A stretch of DNA of 64,000 nt, taken from assembly GCA_949358305.1 (NCBI GenBank), contig OX442317.1, positions 2,046,001 to 2,110,000 on the forward strand, given 5' to 3'. Positions 34,360 to 46,830 of this stretch are shown here, one piece after another. This stretch comes from Strigamia acuminata. Taxonomy: Eukaryota; Arthropoda; Chilopoda; Geophilomorpha; Linotaeniidae. Made by a program: the position numbers and the translations under genes. How positions within the stretch are numbered: the stretch's first letter is position 1; each line of letters begins with the position of its first letter. The notes beneath the pieces were generated by a model that searched no databases, was not told the origin of the DNA, and saw only the letters and a program-made list of their open reading frames with translations.

Positions 34360-36850
34360 TAATTAATTTTTGTGCCGCCATTTTTCAATCCGAAGAGAAT
34401 TTTTATAGAAATCCAAAAATATAGTTTTAATTTAAACTTAAAAAAAAATGCAAATGAGCAGTTGTTCGCATTGGTTTGATAACAAGCAAAGTTTCGAGTA
34501 ATTTGAATTAATTAAGAAAAAAATAAATGTTGTGCTTGATTAATTATACGAGGGTCTCTGTCTTACTGAGACAATGTTCGGTCGGGATAGTGGAAGGGAG
34601 GGTATAGGTTTCCATGCTTCTTTATGATATATCTAGAGCAATTACTTTTCTAAATTAGCTATCTAGGCATAAGCTTGGCGCGGAGAAAAATGGGTGACCG
34701 GGGTCAAACTACACAGAAAGAGAGAGAGAGAGCGCTGTGTGTGTGTACAAGTGCTTCAGCACATGGGTTTTGACGGTAGTTTATTGCTGGTGATTTTGCT
34801 CGGTGCGGGGGTGGAGTCCTTTTGGCGAGTAATGGATGGTCCCTCGATATTAAAGGCCTTGTAATTTTGGACCATTATTGGCAAATATTGGAAGTACCTG
34901 TAGGGTAAGGGGTTTAATTAATTCATGTTTGTACGCACGTGCACATTCCGCAAAGCATCGGGATAATTAAAGGTCGTTTGGATCTTGAAGGGGTTGATGC
35001 ACATACTCGAAATATATATAATACAATTAATTTGAATATCAATAAAGTCGGTCTAAAAATCTCATATGCGACGCTATTGGTTGCCGGGGGTTTGTAGTGG
35101 CGCCATGAGACGGCATCACCATCAGTCAAGGCTTAATGGCACACCCTATCCTTTCGATATTGCGAGGGAGAACTCTTAAACGCTCGTAACATTGGCCAGG
35201 ATTAGATGTATACGAAATGTTGGGCATAATTCAACTGGGGTTGTTGGTTTTACTCCTTTGAGACCTGCCTGCGTGCCTGCCATGTTGCAACTGTGTTGTT
35301 TTGCTTTTTTTTATTTTTTGGGTTTTTTTTTGGTTTTTAGTGTTTTATTGTTTGGTTGTTGCATGGGTTTATGGCGTTTTGGTGCGCCCAATTATATCGC
35401 ATGTCCACGGGCTGAGTGTTCATCTTGTGTTGGCATGGAGACAGTATCCGAACGAGCGACACCTGATGCCACATAATTAAATTGCGAGCCATTTGTGGGA
35501 GCATGAATTGTGCTCAAAGTGCTTCTTGTTGTCTATTTTCTAGGCTTTTAAGTTTTTTTTTTTTTTTAATTTTTACTTTGTTTTATTTATATTTTTTTTT
35601 CTTTTTGGTAATTTTCGGTAGTGTTTGCTTACGAGGGTGTTTAATGGCAGGCACTTTATTCATTATGTTGACAAACACTCGAGGTAGGATTTTTTTTTTG
35701 GTTTTAAAAGTTGTTTGGTTGCAGGTTGATGCGAAAAATTGATTAAGTCAAAGGTGTAAAATAAAATAAAAGTTTCTTTGAACATAATAATAATAATAAC
35801 TTAGAATTTTAAAATATTAAAAAAAAAGATATGGGAATAAAAATAGAATAAAATTAAAAACATTAAATTAAAAATATTTTTCAAATATTTTTTTGAAATC
35901 CAAAATAATTCTGACAGCCATTTTGGATTTTACACATTTTACACCAAAACGATGATGTAAGTGGCAAATATTTCGAGATCATAAAACCAATCATCAGAAA
36001 GGGTTGTCATCATCTTAATTGAATGACCGCATGATGGAGACTGATGACTTACCCCTTTCATTACTAAATGGAAAAGTTTTAAGTGGTTAATTTTTTTCAC
36101 GGAAAATTTGCTCAAACTGAGGTATAAAAGCCACACTCAAGCCCCCTTCCCTTCCTTTCCCATCCCAATACACGATAACCCCTTTCTTGTCGCCATTCCC
36201 TAAGGATATCCAAGCACGGGTAAAACCCTCTTGATCACTTTATAATTTGGATATAATGAAGGCTCATTTGTCTTTTGAATTATTGTCTCTGACGAGGAGA
36301 GAAAGGGTTGATGGATGAGACAGAAGCAGGAAATTGGAGTTTGCAACAACACCTATGTGAGAAAATTACATTATTATCTCACTTTGCAGCACTTGTTCAG
36401 GAAATTATCTTTTTTTTCTTCTTTTGGTTCTGGATCTGAAAAAAAAATTTAATTGAATTTATCTATAGGTTTGTTATTATATTTTGTGTGAATGAAAAAG
36501 GATATTATACACGAGTCTTTGCTTTGAAAATTCGTCTATGCCTTTTGGAGTTGCGGAATAAATCCTTCTTGTTATGAAGATGATAAAATACCAGCGGGAA
36601 AAAAGATGAATGAAGTTATGCAATTTTACTTGGCGATAAAAACAATTTTGATTGACGTATATCCTTGAATTAACAAAAAAAAGTTTAAAATTTCTAAAAA
36701 TTGGCAGAATAATCAACACAAAACGAGTATAGCATATTCTATCTTCAAAAGATAAATTGTCATCTTTTAAAACACTTAAAAGGAGTGAATTCGTGATTGA
36801 ACACAATAAAAACTGAAACAAGTAGCAATAGCAAATAGCAGGTGCAGAAG
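34360..36850. other. Non-coding sequence with simple repeats
   Basis: A GA run followed by GT repeats lies at 34718-34746 (GAAAGAGAGAGAGAGAG, then TGTGTGTGTGT). T-rich tracts lie near 35310-35345 and 35551-35700. No supported gene is present. Confidence 0.4.
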
Positions 36851-36857
36851 AGATACC

Positions 36858-37322
36858 GCATTTCTTCGATTCTAAGACACTTTTTTCCCATATGAACGCC
36901 CCTAAAAACGGGATGCATCTTACAATCGATGGTGTCTAATTAGCATTAAAGAAATACAATAAGTCACTTCTGTAAGTTAAAAAAATGATTTTAATTTCAC
37001 GGCTTAATTTTTTTCTTGATAATTATTGGTTTTTTATTATGGGCTTTCCGAAAATGTAAAAATCCCACTCGGTGCACTTGACCTTTAATTGTCGCGGCTT
37101 ATAATTGCAAACGCAATTTTTTGCCACGATCTATCGAGGGCGACTTTTAATTGAAATTGAATACAGTGCACAGGTACTGTCAATGCAGGTTCACAACGTG
37201 GCAATTTTGCAAAATTGCCACATTGTCACTGTTTCTGTTGCCAATTTTTATTTTTATTTTATATTACGAACCAATAATTTTTTTTTTCGAATATTAGCCG
37301 CGGCTTGTAATCGAAGAAATAC
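36858..37322. mobile_element. Probable Tc1/mariner- or pogo-type MITE
   Basis: The left end GCATTTCTTCGATTCTAAG and the inverted right end GTATTTCTTCGATTACAAG agree at most positions over 23 bases. A second CGCGGCTTATAAT-like subterminal motif lies near 37093 and again, as CGCGGCTTGTAAT, near 37300. The exact boundary and target duplication are unclear. The interior includes a 24-base perfect palindrome. No transposase frame remains. Confidence 0.6.
37193..37226. repeat. Near-perfect 34-base palindrome
   Basis: The two halves (GTGGCAATTTTG and CAAAATTGCCAC) form a 24-base perfect palindrome without spacer, extended to 34 bases with one mismatched pair. It lies inside the putative mariner-type element and could form a cruciform or hairpin. 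Confidence 0.85.
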
Positions 37323-37326
37323 ATCA

Positions 37327-40130
37327 TACAACATACAAAAACACCATGTCCTAGAGACGTTAGACCTTTTAGACTTGTCTATATTTTTAAGCAAGTCTAA
37401 ACGCAAGGTTTAACATGTACAATTATAGATTTAGACCGGTTTAAAAAATACAAACAAGTTTAAATGACTTAGTGAATTTCAAAAATTCATGAGTTAAAAA
37501 GAAATGTGTGCGATGATTATACATAATACATGCAATTAACGCATTCGTTATGCCGTGCAGCAACAGTTTGGGGGGTCACTCGGTGGTGGTTTAAGGGCTA
37601 ATGAGGTGATCATGTACGAATCACCTGTGCAAAGATTCGTCTCGAATCCAGATTTGTCAACACGTGTACGAACGTGCCACAAGTCGCGAGTTGGCAATTC
37701 ACCGTCCATCCATCTTTGGCCGACCCTTTTGCACTTGGTCATCGCTTTTGTTTAGACAACAACTTCCTCCACTTTTTCCGCCATCAACTCGGGCAGGCCG
37801 AACGAATTTGAAAAATCGCCTTTTTCTCTCTCGTTGAATGGACCCCATTATTTCGGTCACGGGTTTCGACGGGTCTTTGAATGGGTGTCTAATTGTGTGA
37901 AGTTTGTCGTTTTTGGTGCCACCAGCGCAGCGCAGCGCCGCATTGTTGCTAATTAATGCTCGCACTTTTTCGACGATGGCAGATGTGGTGATGAACAGCT
38001 GAGATACTCGAGTTGTCTTTCTTTTTACGTGTATCTATACAATAACCCGTTGAACCGTGGCATGTAACAAGGGGCTTAGTCAAGTGCACATTAGCATTTA
38101 ATTGAATTCTTGATTAATTAATTAGTAAGTTAATTGGGTGATGATAACATCTGCGGCCATTTTACAAGATGTTTCAACACCGAGTTTTAGTTGATAAATG
38201 GAAAAGTTTGAAAGATATATCGATAATTTAATTTTTATTTATTTTTTATTTATTTATTTTTTGAATATACATTTTTTTTTAAAAAAATATGGCGGCGTTA
38301 AATGTGTAAATAATTTCCGTTTTGGTCCTTTTTATATGAGTTATGCTTTGTTTACCCGATAATTCTGTGGTAATTGCACAAGGTGTCACATTTCTTATTC
38401 TTATCACATTAAACCACACTTAGTACTTCTTTTTTTATTATTCGCAAGTGCTGGATTTTTTTTTTAAAGGTGAGATTTTAACCCTTTAGCAACATTTCTG
38501 AATATATTTTAAAAGTATTATTTCTATAAGTTTGAAGAAAAAAAATTGTAAAAAAAAAATATTTTTTAATATGTGAAATGGAACCATCTTTAAAAAAAAG
38601 TGAAAAAAGTGGGATAAGTTGAAGAGAAGGGAGAAACCGACGGAATGACAGCAAACTCATACATCAACATCAGACACTAGGAGAAGGAGAAGAAAAAAAA
38701 ATTGAGTTTTCGAAAAAAAAATGCAGGAATTTGAAGGGCAACAAAGTTTAATTCACTTAATTCTTGTTGGTTACTTTTATTGCAGAAAAGGAAAGTGATT
38801 TGCAATGCAAGTCGTATTTTGCAGCTGTGTAACTGTAAGCCAATTGAAATGCACAACGTCTAATAAAACGGCTTCGTCTACATAGAAGCGTTTTGGAAGA
38901 GCTTGAGCGAACGACACCTCTGACCTTCCAATTAACCACCTCTCCCTTCCTTCGCCTTTTACCTATCAAAGTGATGCGCAGTTGGGGGTGTGTGGGTGTA
39001 TACGCTCAAATTATTCACCCAAAAACTATTTATAACTTTTTTTAAAACAAAAAAAAAATTTTTCTTAATAATTTCGCTATTTTTTGGTAATTTTTTTCGT
39101 TACTGAGTGATTTGTTTGGTGTTTTTGCCCAAAGATGGATGACATGCCATCAGGAAAGTGATGGTCAGCGGAATGTTGACATGACGACTTTAGTATGAAG
39201 ATAAAGCGTTTGTAGATGGGGCTGCAATAATGCAGGAGGGAAGAGCCGAGCTGGCGAAATGAAATCAGAAAAGTTTTTGATTTAGTTTTTGAATTTTGCA
39301 CTTTTAATTGGATCTAGAGTCAGCTGTGGGTGAAAAATGTGTGTCTGTTTTCTTAGCGCGGCACGTAGCATCGTCGACTCTTTTAGCTCCAACTCTGACC
39401 GCACTTGACCCAAACTTGACAGAACATGCGTGTCCCCCTTTCCCCTCGACTGAACGCTGCTGAGTTGGCGATAAAAGTAAAGGATCCATAAAGGTGGCAT
39501 TTGCTGAAACAGCACTTGACATCATCACACCACACTCGACTTGCTCTTGTCGTCCGATCCCTGTATGGTGAGGTGAAAGGAGGGAGGGGGCGTCCAAGGA
39601 GAATCCAATCAACTGCTTGGAATTAATCACCCGCCAAGTCCCCTCCCTCTCACCTGACCCCCACGTCGTACTTTTGTGTGAAACTTTGTACTTGGAAGTT
39701 GGCCACGCGACCTCTTTAATGCGTTTCTTGTGAATTTCTAAGATTGTTGTTGACGCGTTGGTTGGTTGGTTGTTTGGTGCACGGTTTAAAATGGCGGCTG
39801 GAACTGGAGTGCGGTGGTCGGGTGTGGGTTTTGGGATGTCGTTTTGTGGTGAGACGTGAGGTGGATGAGGGAAAAGGAATTTTTTGGGTTTAATTTGATT
39901 TTAATCTGAGGGGCAGGTGAGAGAAAACTCAAGTTATGAGCTGACGTGTGACCCCAATGAGGTTTGCTGGTTTTCGTTACACGATGGCACCTGCATTGTC
40001 TTGAATAGAATTTTCTAATTGAATTTTGTGAAAGTTTACGACTTGACGAGAAAAATGTGCGAGGTGGGGTCAAGGGAAGGTAGTTGCTTAAATTGAAATA
40101 AAAATAAGTAATTTGGGGCTTTAAAAATAA
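37327..40130. other. Non-coding sequence
   Basis: A mixed stretch (37.5-38.0 kb) is followed by AT-rich DNA and a GC-richer block at 39.3-40.0 kb. Frames of up to 108 codons on the minus strand in the latter have no domains or splice context. No element ends were seen. Confidence 0.4.
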
Positions 40131-40139
40131 TGGAATTGT

Positions 40140-40360
40140 GATAAAAAAGTGGGCGAAAACCTTTGAAAAAAATGAAAAATTAAGTTAAAAAATAGTGATA
40201 AAATGAAAAATTAAGCGAAAAATAGTTATAAAATGAAAATGAAAATTTAAAATTTAAAATTAAGTAAAAAAACTGAAGAAATGAAAAATTTAGTGAAAAA
40301 TATTGAAAAATGAAAATTTTAGAGAGAAAATTGAGTGAAAAACATTTAAAACTGAATAAA
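40140..40360. repeat. Degenerate A-rich tandem repeat, ATGAAAAATTAAG-type
   Basis: The motif AAATGAAAAATTAAG(T/C)GAAAAATA recurs about six times with insertions and substitutions. It is an old, decayed array. No coding frame survives through it. Confidence 0.6.
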
Positions 40361-43300
40361 AATCACCAAAATTGGTCGACTTTCGACTGTTTTAAGACAA
40401 CTTTTCGCATAAAACCAAAAGCAGAACTGCAATATAATATAGGACATTTGTGAATATTTGTGGCCAAGAAGTAAACAGTTTAAATTGGACTAGTTGCAAT
40501 CAAATCCGGAATGCGATTGATTGGAACGCAGGAATTTGATAGGTTGCAAGGTGTGAATAGGTTGCAATTAATGAGTGAAGGCGGGGACGAAGGGGGTTGC
40601 TCAGAACACACTGAATTATGGTTGTTAGACTTGTTTGTAGGTAGGCTCGTAAATTCTCACCCTGGAGAAGTGCCCGGGTTCTTATTCCCCTTTTCCCACT
40701 CCCCCTGGAGAGCCAACAAGAGGATCATGCAGTGAGGCTAAATGCTCCCCTGCGAGGGGCTTACTCGAGCAACTCCACTTTACAATATTTCAAATTATCA
40801 TGTTAGGGGCGTCGAATTTTAAAACTCAAAAAAAAATGCGCCACGATTTTTCTACAAGAAATGATCGCACCACTTTCCAACTTAAGTTTCAAGTTGAAGA
40901 GATCAATTCGATTCCATTCATGTCCCACTTTTCAACTCGCTTTTTAACACCCATGTAAAGACAAGTGACAAACTCCCAATCCCAGGTGACAGCTTCGATG
41001 TAATCCATCTGCAGACGCTTGTTAGAATGTTGATAAGGTGTTTTTTTTGTCGTCGTCGCCCTGGTGGATGAAATGGAAGGTCAAGAGTTGGAAATGATTC
41101 GACAGAATTTACAATCAGTTTTGTTTTTTTAAATTTTTTTTTGTGGGGCAGATGTTGGAAGTGATGTGTCGGAAGTGGGTTTTTATTTCTTGGGATTATA
41201 TTCGTTCGGGTTGTATTTGTTTTGGTTTGTGGGGAATTGTTCTTTACACTCCTGCCATCTGTTGGCAGAAATTTCCATTTGGTTAGGAGGGATTGGAATG
41301 AAGGGAAGAAATATTGTTGGCTTTTTGGGACTACTGTTTGCAGGTAGGATGAAATTTAGTGTTTATGGGTGTTAGAATGATGGGGATGTGTGGTGGAGGT
41401 GATGTGTGGTTTGGGGTTTGGATAATCCATTTAGATTGCTGATGGTTTATGGGATTTTTTTTTTCGGGATTGGAAATCCAAATGAGGGGGATATGGATGG
41501 AAATTGGAAATTTGGAAGATTAATTTGGAGGAGGAAAAGGTGAAATAAAATTTATTTAATTAATTTTTTTTTTTTTTTTTTTTTTTGAAAATAATTTGGT
41601 TGATTTGTCGTGTTGTTTATTTACAGTTGGGGTTGGTTGAGATTGTTTATTTATTTTTGTTCCATTCCATTCCACTGTGATGATTCGTGTTGTTCTAACC
41701 TAGTGACTTGAATAAAGGGCAAAGAATTTTCTTGTTTAATCCATCATGTCAGTTGAAGATGGGAGGAGTTAAAAACTGATTGGGCAATAGGGGAGGGTAT
41801 AATTGACTTATAATTTAGAAAATAAAAAAATAAGAAGTTTAAACAGAGCGATTTACTGTAAATGAGTAGTCATTCCTCACTTGTGTATTGATTACAATTT
41901 TTTTTTAAATTTAAAAAAAAAATTTAATTAATTAAATAGGACAAAACTGTGAAGTGGATTATTTTGTATTCCAAGTCATGCTTTTTTTATTAATTTTATT
42001 TAATTTTATTATTTTTTTTTTATAAATTTTTATTGCTAAGTCGTAGAAACTTTTAAGTTCACGTTTTGTACACCATGTGGCTCTAATTGCAGTGGTTGTA
42101 TCCAGGTGTGTTTAATGTTTTGACAAGTTTTTTTATTTTTTATTTTTTTATTTTTTTAAATTTTGACAATTTTATTTCCAGTGTGCGTTTTTTTTCCACC
42201 TGCTATTCCTCAATTATTTTCTTCTTTCTTTCGCATCGCCATCAACCGCAAAGATAATTATTTCCCATCCAGGTTATAGTGATTAATTCGCCCACCCGCT
42301 CAGGTAAATAATGAAATGCTGACTTTGAATTTTTGCGTCACTTTAATTCGCCTTTTTCACTTGATTTAATCACATTTTAATTTCAATTTTCTCTCGCACA
42401 TTTGCAAGTCACAATCGAAAATTGATTTGAATAACAAGAAAAATACAGAAAATGATACTGCAAAAATCACAAAAAAAAAATTATTTTTTTAAAAAAAAAA
42501 ATCTAAAGGAATTTTTCACGAGAAATGACGCTATGGCCTTGTCAAAACCAAATTGCGGCGCACTGCAACACCTGCACAACACAACACACACAACAATGTT
42601 TACGAGGGAAGGTTACACGCAATTTAAACATTAAAGACCAACTATATAATAAGATTTTTTGAGTCTTTCTCAATGAGGCGTGGTCACTTCCTGCCCCTGT
42701 TTTATTAGTTTTGTGAATTATGTGGGGAAAAAAGCAACTTTGAAATATAGGTCAATGAATGTATGTAATTTGGGGGGTCCTAACAACCCTCCATAATTTA
42801 ATTCTTAATGCGTCCTTTGTGCGAAACGGAGGAGAATCAAGTTTGAGTTGATTTTCTTAATTATTTTGATGTTCTGAGATGTCATCAACAAGAAATTTAT
42901 TTTCTTTTGACATTGGACATTTCTTTTTTCTTCTCCTTTTGCCCTTTCGAACCCATCTTCTTAATGAGCTATTGTTTCTTCACATTTCACCATCACAAAA
43001 AGGACAAGCCCATCATTTTTTTTTTAACATTTTATTTAAACATTAAATTTTAATGCACTTTGTTGCAATAATATAATAATAAAAATATTGATGATTTTCG
43101 AATGATTTTGTTTGTTTTTTTATCATGTGGGGCCTTGATTATAATCAAATTAATGGTAATGGCGGCATACTTTGATAGAGGAATGCCATTCATTAAGTAA
43201 TTCGATCAAGTGATGATTAAGCAAAGTGGGGGAAAAAAATAAATAAAAAGAATGGAAAAGCGAAACCAGCTCATTATAATAATTATATTTCCTTATATTT

Positions 43301-46300
43301 TGGTGGATAGGAGAAAAGAGGAGCCCTGAGCGACGGAAACTAACTCGAGGATGATTTGTAAGGACTAAACTATATTTTGCTGCAGGTTTTGAGATTTTTT
43401 CTCATGATATTGTTTGGGGGAGATATTTCTTGTGGTAATTAATGAGTGGATGCAAAACGTCGGTTTTGAGTTACGCGTGATGTCGACTGAAAAAGAGTAG
43501 TTAAAAGAATGTTTTATGTGTTTTGTTGTAATGTGTTTTCTCCTTAAGTGAGTTTCTTCGAACGAGTTGACTTGTGGGGTTTCCAAGAAAATTATTTGCA
43601 ATCAAACGAAGTGAGCCAATTTAATTTGTAGGAAATAAGTTAAGACAAGTTTTAAGTGAATAATTGGGGCGAAATGGTGTTGATTGAAAAAAGAGAAAAA
43701 AATTAGAATAATAATGGAAAAAATGGGGGAAAAAGTTCAAGATTTTTAGTTGTAATGTTTGATCATGGCGTGTGAAGAATCATCTTTAATTTGACACATA
43801 TTTATGACGTTTTTTTTGTGTGCTTAATGATGCAAATTGTACAAGCAAACGATCAAAAGCAGCTCGATCAATCAATTTTTAAATCACAATGCACGAATCT
43901 GATGAAAAATGAAAAATCGTTTAATTCAATCTTGAATCTATGAAGGTCTTCAAGAAGTATCAAGGAGTTTGAACTACCACTGCATTGTACAATAAGAGGT
44001 TTCATTAAATGTGTAGATTCTGTAATTTAGTGATTTTGTATTCATCACAAAATCAATTATTTTTACGATTTTTACCGTTTCTGGAAACGAAAGGACATCA
44101 AAAACATCCAAACGCCATCACCAAAAACCGCAAAAACCAAAACCATGACTGGAGTAGTTTATGAATTCGGTTTATGCTGGGTTTTGGTTTTTACTATCAA
44201 ATTGACAGATCAGACTTTCAAACAAGTGTCATAAACACTTTCGGGTAAAGCATCCACCTTCCAAAATATGAGAAAATGCTAAATTATGTTTAAATAAAGG
44301 GGCCACAATCACAATTCGTTGGTTAAATGAAAGAAAAGAAATTTTTATGCACCATGTACAAACACGTTCACGGTTAGCCATGTTTTTGCGTAATACTTTG
44401 GCTGTTTTTATAAACCTAAACTTTGAACGCACTTATTATTTTTTCTTTCTTCTGTTTATCCACATGATTGGTGGAACTGACAAATCCAAAAGTGCAAATT
44501 GTTAAAATTTCCAAATGACAAAATTACCGCTCGACGTACGCACTAAGTATTATCGCTAATGAAAATAAGAAAGAAATTTGTCAGTGAAAAATGGAAAAAT
44601 TGAATTTTTTCCTCAACATTTTTCTATGTTTTATTGCCACTAAACAAGTTTGAAGTCTTATGTTGTTTTCTAAGTGTATAAGCGAGTTTAAGATTGAGAT
44701 AAATGTGCGCATATTTGTGGATTAATGCTTTAGAAGTCCCAGGATAGCCGTGATAGATAGTCCCGTTTAACCCTTTGATGCTCGTTCATCAGTAGTGGTT
44801 ACTTCTCTTCTTTCTCCTCCCAGATGTGTACTAATGAAGGCACTAAATGCTGTGAGTGAAATCAATCACTTTCAATGCTAAATTATAATTTAGCATCCCC
44901 GAGGTCTCCTACCCCTTTGAATACTTCCTCATTAATATCCAGTCATAGAGGGTCGTTTTTTAAAAGGGAAAAATTATTTTATTATAATAAATAAGTATAT
45001 ATAATTATGTACTTGAGAGGAGCAGTTTATATAATTTTTATTTTATTTTATTTAAATTTTATTTTGGATTTTTGAATTTTGCTCGATGCACGAATTGTGT
45101 TATTTTGGTTGTGAAAGTTTGAATGGCGTCGTTTATCTGTTGCGACGCGGCTGATCCCTCGACATCCGTTTCCATGACGACAGACTGTCCTCGGTGTAGA
45201 TGCGATTAGCGTTGACATGCGAGCAGGACGGGGATTTTTAAACCACAACACACCCCCGTATCCCGCCATCCTTCCCCGACTTTCTCTCGGCTGCATCAAG
45301 CGAATGACGTAGAGATTTGCTTCGTGGTTGAGATCCCTTTCCTCCCTCCCTCATCACCCATCAGCTCGTGCTTTTAAAATTGCCACAGCGCCACCAAGAG
45401 TATCCCGCCATAATTGGTGTGAATCATGGCTTTCAAATTGGCGTGACAGCGACTTGAATTGTCATCGTGATCGTGACATGCGGCTTGTAAACCGAACCCA
45501 AATGCCAATCCGATGCGAGATCCAATCCAATCGAAGAATGCAATACTGAAATTTACTATTTTTATTTTTATTTTTTATTTTTAAATATGTATCGAAAGGA
45601 AGAAGGTAAATGGGCGAATGGAAAATATCACTGAGGGAATGGAAGTGATAAGGACTGGGTTATGAAGTTTAATGATGGAGAATGAGGAGTAGATTTTTTT
45701 ATTTTATTTTTACATATGTATTGGTGCGACGATAAAGTATAGTGGAATTTGATGGAGAATTCACATATTGTGATTTTTGGCAACGGATCGTCTCCCTCCC
45801 CAGATGCACAAAGATTTAGATTTCCATGCATGGAAAGACGTTGTAAATCAATACACTTTCCAATGATGAAAGATCTCTTTACAACGATTGTTAAAGTTGA
45901 ATTTATCCGCACGAATAGAATCATCTAAGCTCTGACGGACGGCCTGGCATGACTTTGACATTGAGATTTTCTTGCCGTAGAAAACCAACTGGTATTTCCA
46001 GCAATGCCGGATCATAGACAGGCTTATTGGCCCCGCGACAACGGATCAAAATAATATTGATTTGATATTGAAATAAAATTACAATCAAGCGTTCTTAAAT
46101 TGTTTCCAGAAGATAGAAAAAAATGAATCGACTCAAAGAAACGAAAACTTAACTTTGCGAGGGGCCCCAGAGGGATTTTGACTGTCTAGGGAGGACCTGA
46201 GACGGTTTAATCCGGCCCTGCATGGATCCAAGTACCGACTAGGCCCAACGCTATTTATCTGATGTGTTCTAATGGGAACAGGTGATCAGAGCAGTAAGCT

Positions 46301-46530
46301 GTTCCGTAGATTCAAACATTCGAGGTTTTGCGATTGCACTTTTTTCCAACTTAAACTTATAGGTATAAGTTATAAGTTGGAAAAAAAAAAATGAACTTAT
46401 AGAACAGATCTATAAGTTGTTCTATACGTTGCCCTATACGTATAGGTTGCGCATGTGCAATGGTCAATTGGTCAAAGCTAGGGGTGAAGTTAGAACACCA
46501 TTTTTTTAATAACATAAGAAAAGTCTAGAT
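40361..46530. other. Non-coding sequence with homopolymer tracts
   Basis: A 23-base T-run lies at 41564-41586. Short palindromic AACTTATA/TATAAGTT repeats lie at 46350-46450. A segment at about 45995-46225 begins CAATGCCGGAT and ends ATCCGGCCCTG, which could be degraded hAT-type ends, but the flanking 8-mers do not match. No coding exon is supported anywhere in this stretch. Confidence 0.4.
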
Positions 46531-46830
46531 CAGCGGTCGGCAACAGGCGGACCGCGGAAGGTCGAAACTTGGACCGTAGTGACGGTTTAGCGACGTTTTT
46601 CCCTCGGTTTCTTTGGTTTTTCGGTGTTTTTTTTCCTTGTTTTTCCTGTTTTTTAGGTTTTATTGGTATTTTTTGGGTTGTGTGTGTTTATTGGAGGGTT
46701 TATTTGGTCTTTAAGTGTTTTTTCCGTTTTCTTAGGTTTTTAGTAAGGTTTTTAAGTGATTTTTTTCTGGACCTCGATAAAAATTTTCAATAGTATCCGG
46801 ACCCCACTTAAAATTACTTGCCGACCCCTG
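46531..46830. mobile_element. hAT-like MITE with perfect target duplication
   Basis: A 300-base element with ends CAGCGGTCGGCAA and (inverted) CAGGGGTCGGCAA. Identical 8-base duplications GTCTAGAT flank it (46523-46530, 46831-46838). The interior is T-rich, and a 74-codon frame inside it is a by-product of that composition. It fits the hAT superfamily and is non-autonomous. Confidence 0.9.

Noticed and set aside
45995-46225. hAT-type relic with GCCGGAT ends
   Set aside because: The ends match over about 8 bases only and the flanks show no target duplication; too weak for a feature.
46569-46793. 74-codon hydrophobic frame
   Set aside because: It lies wholly inside the hAT-like MITE and reflects its T-rich core.
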